A stretch of 64,000 nucleotides of DNA from Amycolatopsis balhimycina FH 1894 (GCF_000384295.1 NZ_KB913037.1:9313508-9377507), one strand, 5' to 3'. Numbered from the stretch's first letter, positions 1-8,900 are shown. The notes: generated by a model not told the origin, from the letters alone. Numbers and translations are program-made.

Positions 1-2
1 AA

Positions 3-223
3 GGCACCTACTTCGCGCAGGTCCTCGGTCATCCGGCGGGCCCGGCCCCGTACCTCAAGCTGGTGTGGCTCGCGACTTCGGTGGGCATCGTCGCCGGGGC
101 GGTGGGCTCGAGCCTCGAAGACGAGGAACGCGTCCGCCGGCGACCTACAGCCGCCGCGAGCGGGAGCGGCAGCAGCGCAACCGCGAACGCGCCGAGGAAG
201 CCGAAAGCGGCGGTGACGACTGA
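3..223 (+). pseudogene. 3' end of a small membrane protein, probably frameshifted
   Basis: The first 130 bases read in frame 3 as a transmembrane segment (LKLVWLATSVGIVAGAVGSS) followed by EDEERVRR. Codon bias and charge pattern then jump to frame 2, giving ATYSRRERERQQRNRERAEE and a TGA at 221-223. Both halves have strong third-position GC in their own frame, so the most economical reading is one gene with a single-base loss near 132-137. The result would be a membrane anchor plus a basic/acidic cytoplasmic tail. If the frame is not shifted, the frame-3 version ends about 50 bases later with a low-complexity tail. The 5' end lies outside the window and the function is unknown. Confidence 0.5.
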
Positions 224-271
224 GCGGTCACCGGGCAGCTCATCATCAGTTCCCGAGGCGTCAACCGTGTG

Positions 272-307
272 ATTGACGCTTGTCATCCAACTGATTGACT
301 GACTACA
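272..307 (+). promoter_or_regulatory. promoter region of the TetR gene with a short inverted repeat
   Basis: An inverted repeat TGAC-N4-GTCA lies at 274-285, directly upstream of the TetR gene, and a TTGACG hexamer overlaps it. A properly spaced -10 box is not obvious. Autoregulation by the TetR protein is an inference from position only. Confidence 0.22.
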
Positions 308-943
308 GTGACGGTCATGTCGGCACGGAGGGCGCCACGGCCGGAAGATCGCGGCCGGGCGGCGGAGCAGACCCGGGAGCGGATTCTCGACGCCGCCATG
401 GCCGAGTTCGGAGCAAAGGGCTACGCCGGCGCGCGCACCGCCGGAATCGCCGCGCGCGCGGGCGTGAACCCGCAGCTCATCTCGTACTACTTCGGCGGCA
501 AGCAGGGCCTGCTGGAGGAGCTCCGCCGCCGTTGGCAGGAGATCGAGGCGTCCGTCGCCGCCCCCGATGCCTCGTTCGGCGCTTCGGTCGCCGCCCATCT
601 CGACGCGACGCTCGACCGCCCCGACTGGGCCCGGTTGGTGGTCTGGCAGGCGCTGGGCGACTGCCCCTTCGCCGACGCCGAGGAGGGCGAACGCTACGCG
701 CAGGCCCAGCGGGACAGGCTGGCGAAGGGCGTGCAGCGGATCCGTGAGCGCCGGGACGCCGGCGAGGTCACCGGTGACATCGACCCGCGGTTCGCGCTGC
801 TGGTCACCTATGCGGTGGTCTTCTCGCCGATCGCCCTGCCGCAGTTCGTCAGGGGTCTGCTGGGCGACGATCCGTTGTCTCCGGCGGTCCGGCGTTGGCT
901 GCACGACCAACTGATCAAGCTGCTCGGCGCAGCCGGGGATTGA
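308..943 (+). CDS. TetR family transcriptional regulator
   Basis: This 211-aa protein has an N-terminal TetR-type helix-turn-helix at about residues 22-66 (ILDAAMAEFGAKGYAGARTA, then GVNPQLISYYFGGKQGLL). An all-helical ligand domain follows. GTG at 308 opens the frame and ATG at 317 is an alternative start; neither has a clear Shine-Dalgarno, so a leaderless or short-leader mRNA is possible. It lies 14 bases upstream of an NmrA-like oxidoreductase on the same strand, a common arrangement in which a TetR repressor controls itself and a neighbouring enzyme. The ligand is unknown. Confidence 0.9.
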   Translation: MTVMSARRAPRPEDRGRAAEQTRERILDAAMAEFGAKGYAGARTAGIAARAGVNPQLISYYFGGKQGLLEELRRRWQEIEASVAAPDASFGASVAAHLDATLDRPDWARLVVWQALGDCPFADAEEGERYAQAQRDRLAKGVQRIRERRDAGEVTGDIDPRFALLVTYAVVFSPIALPQFVRGLLGDDPLSPAVRRWLHDQLIKLLGAAGD

Positions 944-957
944 GGGAGGAGCCGGAC

Positions 958-1797
958 ATGGTCGCGGTCGTCTTCGGGGCCAGGGGGAACGTGGGTCGTC
1001 ACGTCGTCAGTGGTCTGCTCGCGGCGGGCGAGAAGGTCCGGGCGACCAGCCGGACACCCGATGCTGCGGGCCTGCCGCCGGGTGTGGAGGTCGTCGCGGC
1101 CGATCTTGAGCGTCCCGAAACCCTGCGCGCCGCGCTGGAGGGTGCCGAGAAGGTGTTCCTCTACGCCAAACCCGACGGTGTCGAGGGTTTCGTCGACGCC
1201 GCCGCGGACGCGGGCGTCCGGCACGTCGTACTGCTGTCGTCGGCGGCGGTCGTGGTCCCGGACGCGGAACGCAATCCGATCGCCCGGCAGCACCGGACCG
1301 TCGAATCGGCCATCGAGCGGTCCGGCATCGACTGGACGTTCGTCCGCCCGGGGATGTTCGCCACCAACACGCTGTGGTGGTGGCAGCGGCCGATCCGGGA
1401 CGAGGGTGTCGTGCGGAACCCGTATCCGGATGCGCAGACCGCTCCGGTCCACGAGAAGGACATGGCCGCGCTGGCGGTGACCGCGCTGACCCGGCCGGGT
1501 CACCGGCGACAGGCCTATACCGTCTACGGGCCGCAGTCGCTCACGCTGCGGCGGCAGGTCGAGCACCTCGGCGACGCCCTCGGCCGGACGATCCGCTTCG
1601 AGGTGATCTCTGTGGTCGAAGCGCGAGCGGAACTGGGCAAGACGATCCCGGCGATCGGCGTGGAGACCTTCTTGCGCCAGTGGGCGGCCCGCGACGGCAC
1701 CCCCGCGCAGGTTTCCACGACCGTCGAGGACGTCACCGGCCGGCCCGCGCGGACCTTCGCACAGTGGACCGTGGACCACGCCGGCGACTTCCGCTGA
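958..1797 (+). CDS. NmrA-like NAD(P)-binding oxidoreductase (atypical SDR)
   Basis: This 279-aa protein starts at an ATG preceded by GAGGGAGGAG. The N-terminal nucleotide-binding loop GARGNVGRHV (residues 7-16) matches the GxxGxxG pattern of NmrA/HSCARG-like atypical short-chain dehydrogenases. LSSAAVVV (about residue 90) and DWTFVRPGMF (about 125) are also typical of that family. The YxxxK catalytic pair of classical SDRs is absent, so it may act as a redox sensor or as an NAD(P)H-quinone-type reductase. It is probably co-transcribed with the upstream TetR gene, and its 3' end converges on the M1 peptidase gene. Confidence 0.85.
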   Translation: MVAVVFGARGNVGRHVVSGLLAAGEKVRATSRTPDAAGLPPGVEVVAADLERPETLRAALEGAEKVFLYAKPDGVEGFVDAAADAGVRHVVLLSSAAVVVPDAERNPIARQHRTVESAIERSGIDWTFVRPGMFATNTLWWWQRPIRDEGVVRNPYPDAQTAPVHEKDMAALAVTALTRPGHRRQAYTVYGPQSLTLRRQVEHLGDALGRTIRFEVISVVEARAELGKTIPAIGVETFLRQWAARDGTPAQVSTTVEDVTGRPARTFAQWTVDHAGDFR

Positions 1798-1799
1798 CG

Positions 1800-1830
1800 G
1801 ACCACGATGTCCGCACTGTCCGGCGTGGTC
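1800..1830. terminator. possible bidirectional terminator between convergent genes
   Basis: GACCACG at 1800-1806 pairs with CGTGGTC at 1824-1830 across a 17-base loop, between the 3' ends of the convergent NmrA-like and M1 peptidase genes. There is no U tract, which is usual in high-GC actinomycetes. The stem is short, so confidence is limited. Confidence 0.33.
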
Positions 1831-3250
1831 AGAGTGCCGGCTTGCCCGGCTGGTAGAGCCAGGTGTGGAAGAACGAGCCGAGGTCGCGGTTGGTCAGCCG
1901 CTCGACGAACTGGATGAATTGCCGCGTCGACACATTGCCGTATCGGTGAACTGTCGGCCACAGTGTGAGCACTGCGAAGAAGGCGCGGTCGCCGATCTTC
2001 ATGCGTAGCGCCTGCAGGGTCATCGCGCCGCGGTTGTAGACCAGGTCGTTGAAGATGTTGTCACGTCCGGGGTCGGCGACTTCGCCGCTCCAGTCCTTCT
2101 CGTCGGCGTAGGTCTTCGCGAAGGTCTGTTGCACGGGGACGTTGTTGAACTTCTCTTGGTAGAGCCACTCCGTGTAGGTCGCGAAGCCTTCGTTGAGCCA
2201 GATGTCCGACCAGTGCACCGGAGTGAGGCTGTCGCCGAACCACTGGTGGCCGAGTTCGTGGGCGAGCAGGTCGCCGTCGACATCGCTGGTGCGCTGGTCG
2301 TAGACCGGCCGGCTCTGTGTCTCGAGGGCATAGCCGACGCCGACGTCGGCGAGGATGCCGCCGGTCGAGTCGAACGGGTACTGCCCGTACACCGAGGATT
2401 CCCAGTGGGTGATCTGCGCCGTGGTCTGGTTGAACACCTTGCCCTGACCGGGTTTGGTGTCGATCGACTGGCCAATCGCGGTGATGTTCGGCAGGCCGCC
2501 GGCCGTCACGCCGCGGGTGACGTCGTAGTCGCCGATCGCGAGCATGGCCAGCTCACTGGCCAGCGGCCGGTTCATCGACCAGCGGAAGGTGGTCTGGTGA
2601 TCGCGCGTGGTGGTGGGCCCGGGTTCGCCGTTGGCCAGCACAGTGAGTCCGGTTGGGACGGTGATGGTCTGGGTGTAGGTCGCTTTGTCGTCGGGGGTGT
2701 CGTTCACCGGGTAGTAGGTCGCCGCGCCGATCGGCTGGTTGAGTGCGACCGCGCCGTCCTTGGTGGCGACCCAGCCGGAGAGGCCCAGCGCGGGGTCGTC
2801 GATCTCCTGCGGGACGCCGGCGTAGGTCACCGAGACGACGAACGGGCTGCCCTTCCGCAGGCCGTACGGCGGGGTGATCACCAGTTCCTGGGCACCGCTG
2901 CGGGTGAAGCCGGCGTTCAGGCCGTTCACCGAGAGTCTGCTGATCGTCAGCGGTCCCTGGAAATCCAGGTCGAAGCGGGAGAGATTCTGGGTGGCCGTGG
3001 CGAGAATCGTCGTGGTCGCGTCGATTGCGTGGGTTTCGGGGCTGAACGCCAGCCGGATGTCGTAGTGGCTGACGTCGTAGCCGCCGTTGCCCATGTCGGG
3101 GAAGTACGGATCCCCGGCGCCGGGCGCACCGGGGGAGTACGGCGATGCCGGCGCCGCCTCCGCTGCCGGGCTCGTCGCGGCCAGCAGACCGGCGGACAGT
3201 GCGCAGGAGATGACCACCAAGCGGCCACGGCTACGATCGGCGCCTCGCAT
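1829..3250 (-). CDS. secreted M1 family zinc metallopeptidase
   Basis: This 473-aa protein has a Sec-type signal peptide (basic RGADRSRGRLV, hydrophobic core, cleavage near AEAAPA at about residue 33). The gluzincin motif HELGHQWFGD starts at H331 and the third zinc ligand is E354 in WLNEGFATY, giving HEXXH-x18-E. The beta-rich N-terminal half resembles the aminopeptidase N anchor domain. At under 500 residues it is a short M1 protein without the long C-terminal helical domain, as is common for secreted actinobacterial members. The ATG start has GAGGAGG upstream. Its expected role is extracellular aminopeptidase activity on peptides. Confidence 0.93.
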   Translation of the reverse strand: MRGADRSRGRLVVISCALSAGLLAATSPAAEAAPASPYSPGAPGAGDPYFPDMGNGGYDVSHYDIRLAFSPETHAIDATTTILATATQNLSRFDLDFQGPLTISRLSVNGLNAGFTRSGAQELVITPPYGLRKGSPFVVSVTYAGVPQEIDDPALGLSGWVATKDGAVALNQPIGAATYYPVNDTPDDKATYTQTITVPTGLTVLANGEPGPTTTRDHQTTFRWSMNRPLASELAMLAIGDYDVTRGVTAGGLPNITAIGQSIDTKPGQGKVFNQTTAQITHWESSVYGQYPFDSTGGILADVGVGYALETQSRPVYDQRTSDVDGDLLAHELGHQWFGDSLTPVHWSDIWLNEGFATYTEWLYQEKFNNVPVQQTFAKTYADEKDWSGEVADPGRDNIFNDLVYNRGAMTLQALRMKIGDRAFFAVLTLWPTVHRYGNVSTRQFIQFVERLTNRDLGSFFHTWLYQPGKPAL

Positions 3251-3561
3251 GGGTCCTCCTCGGCAAGCATCGACGCTGAAGAGTAGGACCGAGCCGACAC
3301 GCGGATCAAGCCTGGTGCGACGGCGGCCTCGAAGTCCGGTTCGGGCGGTTCCTGGGCCTTTGTGTCACGCCGCCCGCGTTCCTGCGGCACAGGCACAAGA
3401 CGTGGCTGAGCGCCGGGGCCGGCGCAGTGCGGCGATGGCGAACTCCCGACGTGGCGGGTAACAGCCGGTTTGCCCGGGCGGGCCGGATCGGCGTGTGCGG
3501 TTAACTGAATCGTGACAGGTCGGCGAGGGCGGGGGTAAACGAGGGCACGGATGCTGGCCGC
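3251..3561. other. intergenic region between divergent genes
   Basis: This stretch separates the minus-strand M1 peptidase gene from the plus-strand ACT-domain gene and presumably carries both promoters. No clear gene, strong hairpin or recognisable repeat was seen in it. Confidence 0.4.
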
Positions 3562-4395
3562 ATGACCGAAGCCGAGGTACCGCCGAAGACCGGGAAGCGA
3601 GCGAGGACCTCGATCAGCCGTGAGCTGATCGAGCTCGCGGCGCTGTTCATCGCCACCGGGGTCGCCGATCTGTTCGTCAGCACGTTGTCCCACAACCGGG
3701 TCGGGCCGGTCATGCTGTTCGCGCTGGGTGGGCTCCTGGTCGCCACCGCCGCGGGGCGCCGGTGGTGGACCCACCGTGCGCGACCGAACCGGGCGCGCGG
3801 CACCGCGGCCGAACACCCGCCGCGGACCGGGGTGGCGTGGCGGGTGCGCGCCACGGTGCGTGACGTGCCCGGGAGCTTGGCCGGGGTGACGGCCGCGTTG
3901 GCGGCGCACCGCTACGACATCGTCTCGTTGCAGGTGCTCGCGGTGCCGGACGGCGTGGTGGACGAGTTCCTCGTCCGCGCGCCGGACGGCGCGACCGCGG
4001 CGGACATCGCCACGGTCACCGAACTGGGCGGTGGCCGGGACGTGCGGGTCGTCCCGGCGGACGTGCACGAGTTCGTCGACCTGCCGACCCGCGTGCTGAC
4101 CATGGCGGCCGCGGAGGAAACGGACCTGGTCCAGTTGCTGCGGGCGGTACTGGGCGAGTGCGGCATCGAACGCAAACCCGCCGGACGCCGGGGGAAAGGG
4201 GCCGGTGAAGGCATCGACGGAACGATGCTGCGGCTGGTGGACGTCGACGGCGGCGTCGTGGTGGTGACCCGGCCGCCGCTGCCGTTCACGCCGGTGGAAT
4301 TCGCGAGGGCCAAGGCTGTCCTCGACCTCCAGCGCCGCCTGGCCGGGCCGCGGGCCACCACGGCAGCGGTGATCCAGCCCCGCCTCGAGCGGTGA
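3562..4395 (+). CDS. membrane-anchored ACT-domain protein
   Basis: This 277-aa protein has a basic N-terminus and two transmembrane segments (about residues 22-65, containing LFIATGVADLF and VGPVMLFALGGLLVATAAG). A cytoplasmic ACT-like fold follows from about residue 92: VRATVRDVPGSLAGVTAALA, then the strand YDIVSLQVLAVPDG. ACT domains bind small ligands, often amino acids, and usually sit on enzymes or regulators. Here no catalytic domain is visible, so a membrane-associated sensor is an inference. It stands alone, with divergent and relic genes on either side. The ATG at 3562 is weakly supported by a ribosome site. Confidence 0.75.
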   Translation: MTEAEVPPKTGKRARTSISRELIELAALFIATGVADLFVSTLSHNRVGPVMLFALGGLLVATAAGRRWWTHRARPNRARGTAAEHPPRTGVAWRVRATVRDVPGSLAGVTAALAAHRYDIVSLQVLAVPDGVVDEFLVRAPDGATAADIATVTELGGGRDVRVVPADVHEFVDLPTRVLTMAAAEETDLVQLLRAVLGECGIERKPAGRRGKGAGEGIDGTMLRLVDVDGGVVVVTRPPLPFTPVEFARAKAVLDLQRRLAGPRATTAAVIQPRLER

Positions 4396-4415
4396 CACCG
4401 CGCGGTCTATGACCT

Positions 4416-4567
4416 TCAGAGGTCCAGGACGACGTCCTCTCCCGGCCGGGCGCAGCAGAGCGGCCGGCCCGGGTGCGCACGATCCGGTCGCCGGCCTGGA
4501 CCTGGCCCTCGGTGATGACGCGCAGGGAGAACCCCGGCCGGTGGTGCGCGACGAGCAGGGACGGCAT
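4416..4567 (-). pseudogene. relic of a MOSC / 2Fe-2S ferredoxin oxidoreductase
   Basis: Reading leftward, MPSLLVAHHRPGFSLRVITE and GQVQAGDRIVRTR match the C-terminal half of a MOSC (molybdenum cofactor sulfurase C-terminal-like) domain. In a different frame, and immediately adjacent, GRPLCCARPGEDVVLDL ends in a stop at 4416-4418. That is the typical tail of the plant-type ferredoxin domain in MOSC-reductase fusion proteins, which are normally several hundred residues long. The simplest reading is a full-length fusion gene that lost its N-terminus and its middle (FAD/NAD and most of the ferredoxin domain) by deletion, leaving about 150 bases. It lies just downstream of the M20 peptidase gene. 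Confidence 0.6.
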
Positions 4568-4581
4568 CCTCCCTCACCTCA

Positions 4582-5934
4582 TCAGCCGGAGCCGGTGCCG
4601 TAGTCCCGCAGGAACAATGCCTCGGCCAGCGCCATGTGCGCGATCTCCCGCGGTGCGACGCTTTCGTTCGGCGCGTGGATGCGTGCCTGCGGTTCCTCGA
4701 CGCCGATGAGCAGGATCTCGGCGTCGGGGTAGGTTTCGGCGAGGACGGTGCACAGCGGGATCGATCCCCCTTGGCCGAGTTGGCTCGCCGGGCGGCCGTA
4801 CGCGGTCTCCATGGCCTGGCCCATCGCCTGGTGGGCGGGGCCGCCGGTGGCGGCGCGGAACGGCTCGCCGATCGCCTCGGTCTCCACCGAGACGTCCACG
4901 CCCCACGGCGCGGCGGCCATCAGGTGCTCGCTCAGCGCGCACGCCGCGTGGTACGGGTCGACGCCGGGCGGGATGCGCAGGTTCAGCCGGGCCCGGGCGC
5001 GGGGGACGAGCGCCGCGGTGGAGCCGACGACCGGCGGGCAGTCGATGCCGAGCACCGTCACCGCCGGACGCGCCCACAGCGTGTCCGCCACTTCGCCGCT
5101 GCCGAGCAGGACGGTGCCGGGGGACAGGCCCGCGTCGGCCCGGAACTGCGCCGCCGGGTACGGGGCACCGGACCAGCGGCCGTCGCCGGGCAGGCCGTGG
5201 ACGGTCGTGTCGCCGTCGTCGTCGCGCAGGGTGGCCAGCACCGTCACCAGCGCGGCGAGCGCGTCCGGGGCGGGGCCGCCGAACATGCCGGAGTGCAGTT
5301 CGGACGGCAGTGCTTCGACGTGGACGACGACGTTGACCATGCCGCGGAGGCTGACCGTCACGGCGGGGTACCCGACGGCGACGTTCCCGGTGTCGCCCAC
5401 CAGGATCGCGTCGGCGCGCAGCAGCTCGGCGTGCTCGGGAACGAATGCCTCGAGCCCGCCGGTGCCCTGTTCCTCGGAACCCTCGACGACCAGCTTGAGG
5501 TCGACCGGCACGTCGTCGCCGAGGGCCCGCAGCGCGGTGAGGTGCATGAGGATGTTGCCCTTGCAGTCGGCCGCGCCGCGGCCGTACCAGCGTCCGTCCA
5601 CTTCGGTCAGCCGGAACGGCGGTGTCCGCCACTCGTCGTCCGCCAAGGGCGGCTGGACGTCGTAATGCGCGTAGAGAAGCACGGTCGGGGCACCCTCCCG
5701 GCCGCACGGCCGGGAACCGACCACGGCCTGGCTGCCGTCCGGGGTGTCGGCGAGGTCGGTGGCGAACCCGGCCTCGGTGAACGCGTCGGCCACCCAGATC
5801 GCGGCGCGGTGGCATTCCTCGGGCGGGAACTGCCGGGGGTCCGCGACCGAGCGCAGGGCGACGAGGTCCGCGAGTTCGTCGCGAGCCCGCGGCATCAGTT
5901 CCTCGACCCGGCTGCGGAGATCCATCGCGCTCAC
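4582..5934 (-). CDS. M20 family metallodipeptidase
   Basis: This 450-aa cytosolic zinc peptidase has the family pattern: LLYAHYDVQPP (first metal His and Asp), GRGAADCKGN (bridging Asp), VEGSEEQGTGG (catalytic Glu pair), GDTGNV and a late His in RIHAPNES. The length and motifs fit the ArgE/DapE/CNDP-like dipeptidase group, which hydrolyses dipeptides or N-acyl amino acids. The GTG start overlaps the stop of the upstream small membrane protein gene (GTGA), so it is translated from an operon with the amino-acid permease. Import followed by hydrolysis of a peptide or amino-acid derivative is a reasonable inference. Confidence 0.92.
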   Translation of the reverse strand: MSAMDLRSRVEELMPRARDELADLVALRSVADPRQFPPEECHRAAIWVADAFTEAGFATDLADTPDGSQAVVGSRPCGREGAPTVLLYAHYDVQPPLADDEWRTPPFRLTEVDGRWYGRGAADCKGNILMHLTALRALGDDVPVDLKLVVEGSEEQGTGGLEAFVPEHAELLRADAILVGDTGNVAVGYPAVTVSLRGMVNVVVHVEALPSELHSGMFGGPAPDALAALVTVLATLRDDDGDTTVHGLPGDGRWSGAPYPAAQFRADAGLSPGTVLLGSGEVADTLWARPAVTVLGIDCPPVVGSTAALVPRARARLNLRIPPGVDPYHAACALSEHLMAAAPWGVDVSVETEAIGEPFRAATGGPAHQAMGQAMETAYGRPASQLGQGGSIPLCTVLAETYPDAEILLIGVEEPQARIHAPNESVAPREIAHMALAEALFLRDYGTGSG

Positions 5935-6296
5935 CCGGCCTTCTCGGGACAGTAGACGTCGATGACGAGCTGCCGTACGCGGACCAGCGTCTCCGGCGGG
6001 AGGGCGGGGAGCGCCGCGGGGCCGCTCGCCCGGGCGAGCGCCGCTTCCGGGTCGGCGCAGATCGAGCCGCCGTCCGTGCCGAGCAACCGGACGAGCTGGT
6101 CGCGCGACGGCACCCGCGCCCCCTCCTGGGTGAGCCGGACCGCGAGGCGGTCGGCTTTCGCTTCCGCTTCGGCGGACGCCCGCGCGGACCGGGAGACGAA
6201 GTAGCCGGCCGCGAGCAGCGCGCCCAACACGATACCCACGGCCAAGTAGACGAGCATCCGCTGCGTCCGGGTCGACCGTTCGTCCACAGTGGTCAT
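5931..6296 (-). CDS. small single-pass membrane protein of the permease operon
   Basis: This 121-aa protein starts at the ATG at 6296, preceded by GGAGGTGAGC and overlapping the permease stop codon (ATGA). Residues about 15-34 (MLVYLAVGIVLGALLAAGYF) form one transmembrane helix. An alanine/charged helical segment and a tail with two cysteines follow, the second at about residue 116 (VYCPEKAG). No family is recognised. Translational coupling on both sides suggests a small accessory subunit or regulator of the transporter/peptidase pair. Confidence 0.8.
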   Translation of the reverse strand: MTTVDERSTRTQRMLVYLAVGIVLGALLAAGYFVSRSARASAEAEAKADRLAVRLTQEGARVPSRDQLVRLLGTDGGSICADPEAALARASGPAALPALPPETLVRVRQLVIDVYCPEKAG

Positions 6297-7765
6297 GACG
6301 AGCTCACCTCCGGTTGCCGCCACGACGGTTTGCGCAGGCGGTAGAACAGGAACGGCACCAGCAGGCCGAGCCCGAGCGCGCCGCCCGCGACGATCCCCAG
6401 GTACACCCACGGGCTGCCCGACCCGAACTGCGAAGGCGGGACGAATCCCACGAACAGCGCGGCGAGCGACGCGCAGAACCCGATGCCGCACAGGCCGACG
6501 AGCATCGGCGCGCGGAAGCCGCGCGGGTGGTCCGGGAACTTGCGCCGCAGTCGCACGGCCGCGACGAACATCAGCAGGTACATGATCAGGTACACCTGGG
6601 TGGTGATGACCGAGAAGATCCAGTACGCGCTCGACACGTCCGGGATGAACGCGTAGAGCAGCGCGATCAGCGTGGTGACCGCGCCCTGGGCGACGAGGAT
6701 GTTCTGCTGCACGCCCCGGCCGTTGAGCCGCTGGAGGAACGGCGGCAGGTACCCCTCCTGCCGGGCGATCAGCAGCAACCCCTTCGACGGGCCGGCCAGC
6801 CACGTCAGCATCCCGCCGAGTGAGGCCAGCACGAGCAGGATGCCGATCACCGGGGTCAGCCACTGGATGCCGAAGCCGGCGAAGACGGCGTCGAAGGCCT
6901 GCATCACCCCGGCCGTGAGCGAAAGCTGGTCGGACGGGACCACCCAGCTGATCGCGAGGGCGGGCAGGATGAAGATGAGCAGCACGAGCCCCATCGCGAG
7001 GAACATGGCGCGGGGGAACTCCTTGCCCGGTTTGCGCAGCGACGACACGTGCACCGCGTTCATCTCCATGCCCGAGTAGGACAGGAAGTTGTTCACGATC
7101 AGCACGAGGCTCGCCAGCCCGGCCCACGCGGGCAGCAGGTGGCTCGCCGACATCGGCGCCGCGGACGGGTGGCCCCGCCCGAGGAACACGAGGCCGAGGA
7201 CCACCAGCAGCGCACCGGGGATGAGCGTCCCGATGACGAGCCCGCCGCCGGCGAGCCCGGCCACGCCCTTGGTGCCCCGGGAGGAGATCCAGACCCCCGA
7301 CCAGTACGCGACGACGATCACCGCGGCCGTCCACCACCCGCTGGTCGCCAGATCCGGGTCGAACACGTACGCGAGTGTGCTGGCGACGTACCCGAGCAGG
7401 CTCGGGTAGTAGAAGATCGTCATCGCGAACTGGCACCAGACGGCCAGGAAGCCCGCCGGCTTGGAGATCCCGAGCGCCACCCAGTTGTAGACCCCGCCGG
7501 GCCAGCCGGAAGCCAGCTCGGCGGAGACCAGCGAGGTCGGCAGCAGGAACACGATCGCCGGGACTACGTAGAGGAAAACGGCAGCCAGGCCGTACACGGC
7601 CATCGTCGGCGAGGGGCGCAGGCTCGCGACCGAACCGGTCGTCATGAGCGCGAGGGCGACCCAGGAGATCCACGCGGCGGCCGGCGGCCGAGCCCGTCTG
7701 CTCCCGCCGGCGGGTGGCGGCCCCGCGGATTGCGGGGACCGGCTCGGTCGGTTGGTGGTGGTCAT
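6293..7765 (-). CDS. APC family amino-acid permease (GadC-like)
   Basis: This protein of about 490 aa starts at the ATG at 7765, with GGGAGG 9 bases upstream; an in-frame GTG at 7837 is less likely. It has about twelve hydrophobic segments. GWPGGVYNWVALGISKPAGF in the second segment region is characteristic of amino-acid/polyamine/organocation permeases of the glutamate:GABA antiporter type, and SYSGMEMNAVHV fits the sixth helix. It is the first gene of an operon with a small membrane protein and an M20 peptidase. The substrate is probably an amino acid or a derivative; specificity cannot be read from sequence. Confidence 0.9.
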   Translation of the reverse strand: MTTTNRPSRSPQSAGPPPAGGSRRARPPAAAWISWVALALMTTGSVASLRPSPTMAVYGLAAVFLYVVPAIVFLLPTSLVSAELASGWPGGVYNWVALGISKPAGFLAVWCQFAMTIFYYPSLLGYVASTLAYVFDPDLATSGWWTAAVIVVAYWSGVWISSRGTKGVAGLAGGGLVIGTLIPGALLVVLGLVFLGRGHPSAAPMSASHLLPAWAGLASLVLIVNNFLSYSGMEMNAVHVSSLRKPGKEFPRAMFLAMGLVLLIFILPALAISWVVPSDQLSLTAGVMQAFDAVFAGFGIQWLTPVIGILLVLASLGGMLTWLAGPSKGLLLIARQEGYLPPFLQRLNGRGVQQNILVAQGAVTTLIALLYAFIPDVSSAYWIFSVITTQVYLIMYLLMFVAAVRLRRKFPDHPRGFRAPMLVGLCGIGFCASLAALFVGFVPPSQFGSGSPWVYLGIVAGGALGLGLLVPFLFYRLRKPSWRQPEVSSS

Positions 7766-7976
7766 GGCTGTCGGCCTCCCGGGACTCGCCTCGACGGGTT
7801 GCCTCATCGTGTTCCAGGTGGAGTCCGGCCGGGTCACCCGCGACGGGCGAGACCGGCTCGTCGGCGTGGCAGTTCGTCGAGGACCGGACTTCTGCGGTGC
7901 CGGCCGGCCTCTGCCGATGAAGCGGGCCAGTCGTCCCTCTGGGCGGGACTAACGGGACAGCCGCTCACCCGCGAGC

Positions 7977-8900
7977 CTACGAAGTGCTCGAGCGGGTGCT
8001 CGAATGGGCATCGCCGCCCAGTTGCCACATCTCGTAGTTCCCGCATTCCGCCGTGATCTCGGCCGCCGCTTGAGCCGCGGCGAAGAAGTCTTCGGCCACC
8101 GGCGAGAGCTGCGATGCCGCCATCGCGAGGCACACCTGATCGGGCGCCAGATCCGGGACGGGCACGTAAACGACATCCGGGCGTGAGTAGAACACCGTCG
8201 CCGAACGGGCCAGGAACGAGATGCCCCGGCCGGCCGCGACGTGCTCGAGCGTTTCGTCCACCCCGCGCACCAGGTATCCGGCGTTGGGGTGCGGGCGCCT
8301 GGTGGGCTGCGTGCTCGTGTCGGCCACCCAGACCAGCGGCTCGCCGGCCAGGTCGGCCTCGGTGACTTCTTCCTTGCCTGCCAACCGGTGGCCGACGGGC
8401 AGCACCGCCACCCGCGGCTCGGTGTAGAGCGGGGCGACGCGCAGGCCGGCCTCGTCGATGGGCAGTCGCACGTAGCCGACGTCGACGCGGCCGTCGAGCA
8501 GCATCGGGGCCTGGTCGTCGCCTTCCATCCGCTGCACGTCCACGACCACGTCCGGATGCCGGGCCTCGAACGCCCGCGTCGCCGGGATGACCGGGATGCC
8601 GGCCCGAAAGCCGACCACCAGCCGCCGGCTGCCGCGGGCGGCCATGGTCACCCGGCGGCGGACCGCGTGCGCGGAGGCGAGCAGCGGACCGGCGTCGTCC
8701 AGCAGTTGCCGGCCCGCGTCGGTCAGCGCTACGCCGTGGCTGTCCCTGGTGAACAGCGAGGCGCCGAGATCCTTTTCCAGCGCGCGGATCTGCCGGCTGA
8801 GTACCGGCTGCGCGATGTGCAGCTTCTCGGCGGCGTGGCCGAAATGGAGCGTCTCGGCGACGGCGACGAAGTAACGCAGCTTGCGCAGGTCCAGATCCAC
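7977..8900 (-). CDS. LysR family transcriptional regulator
   Basis: This 307-aa protein starts at a GTG at 8900 with GGGAGG 4-9 bases upstream. The winged helix-turn-helix occupies residues 1-60 (LRKLRYFVAVAETLHFGHAA and QPVLSRQIRALEKDLGASLF). A periplasmic-binding-like effector domain follows to the end. It is divergent from three oxidoreductase genes that begin at 9029; LysR proteins typically activate a divergently transcribed operon from the shared intergenic region (8901-9028). The inducer is unknown. The C-terminal Ser/Thr-rich tail is beyond the conserved domain. Confidence 0.92.
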   Translation of the reverse strand: MDLDLRKLRYFVAVAETLHFGHAAEKLHIAQPVLSRQIRALEKDLGASLFTRDSHGVALTDAGRQLLDDAGPLLASAHAVRRRVTMAARGSRRLVVGFRAGIPVIPATRAFEARHPDVVVDVQRMEGDDQAPMLLDGRVDVGYVRLPIDEAGLRVAPLYTEPRVAVLPVGHRLAGKEEVTEADLAGEPLVWVADTSTQPTRRPHPNAGYLVRGVDETLEHVAAGRGISFLARSATVFYSRPDVVYVPVPDLAPDQVCLAMAASQLSPVAEDFFAAAQAAAEITAECGNYEMWQLGGDAHSSTRSSTS

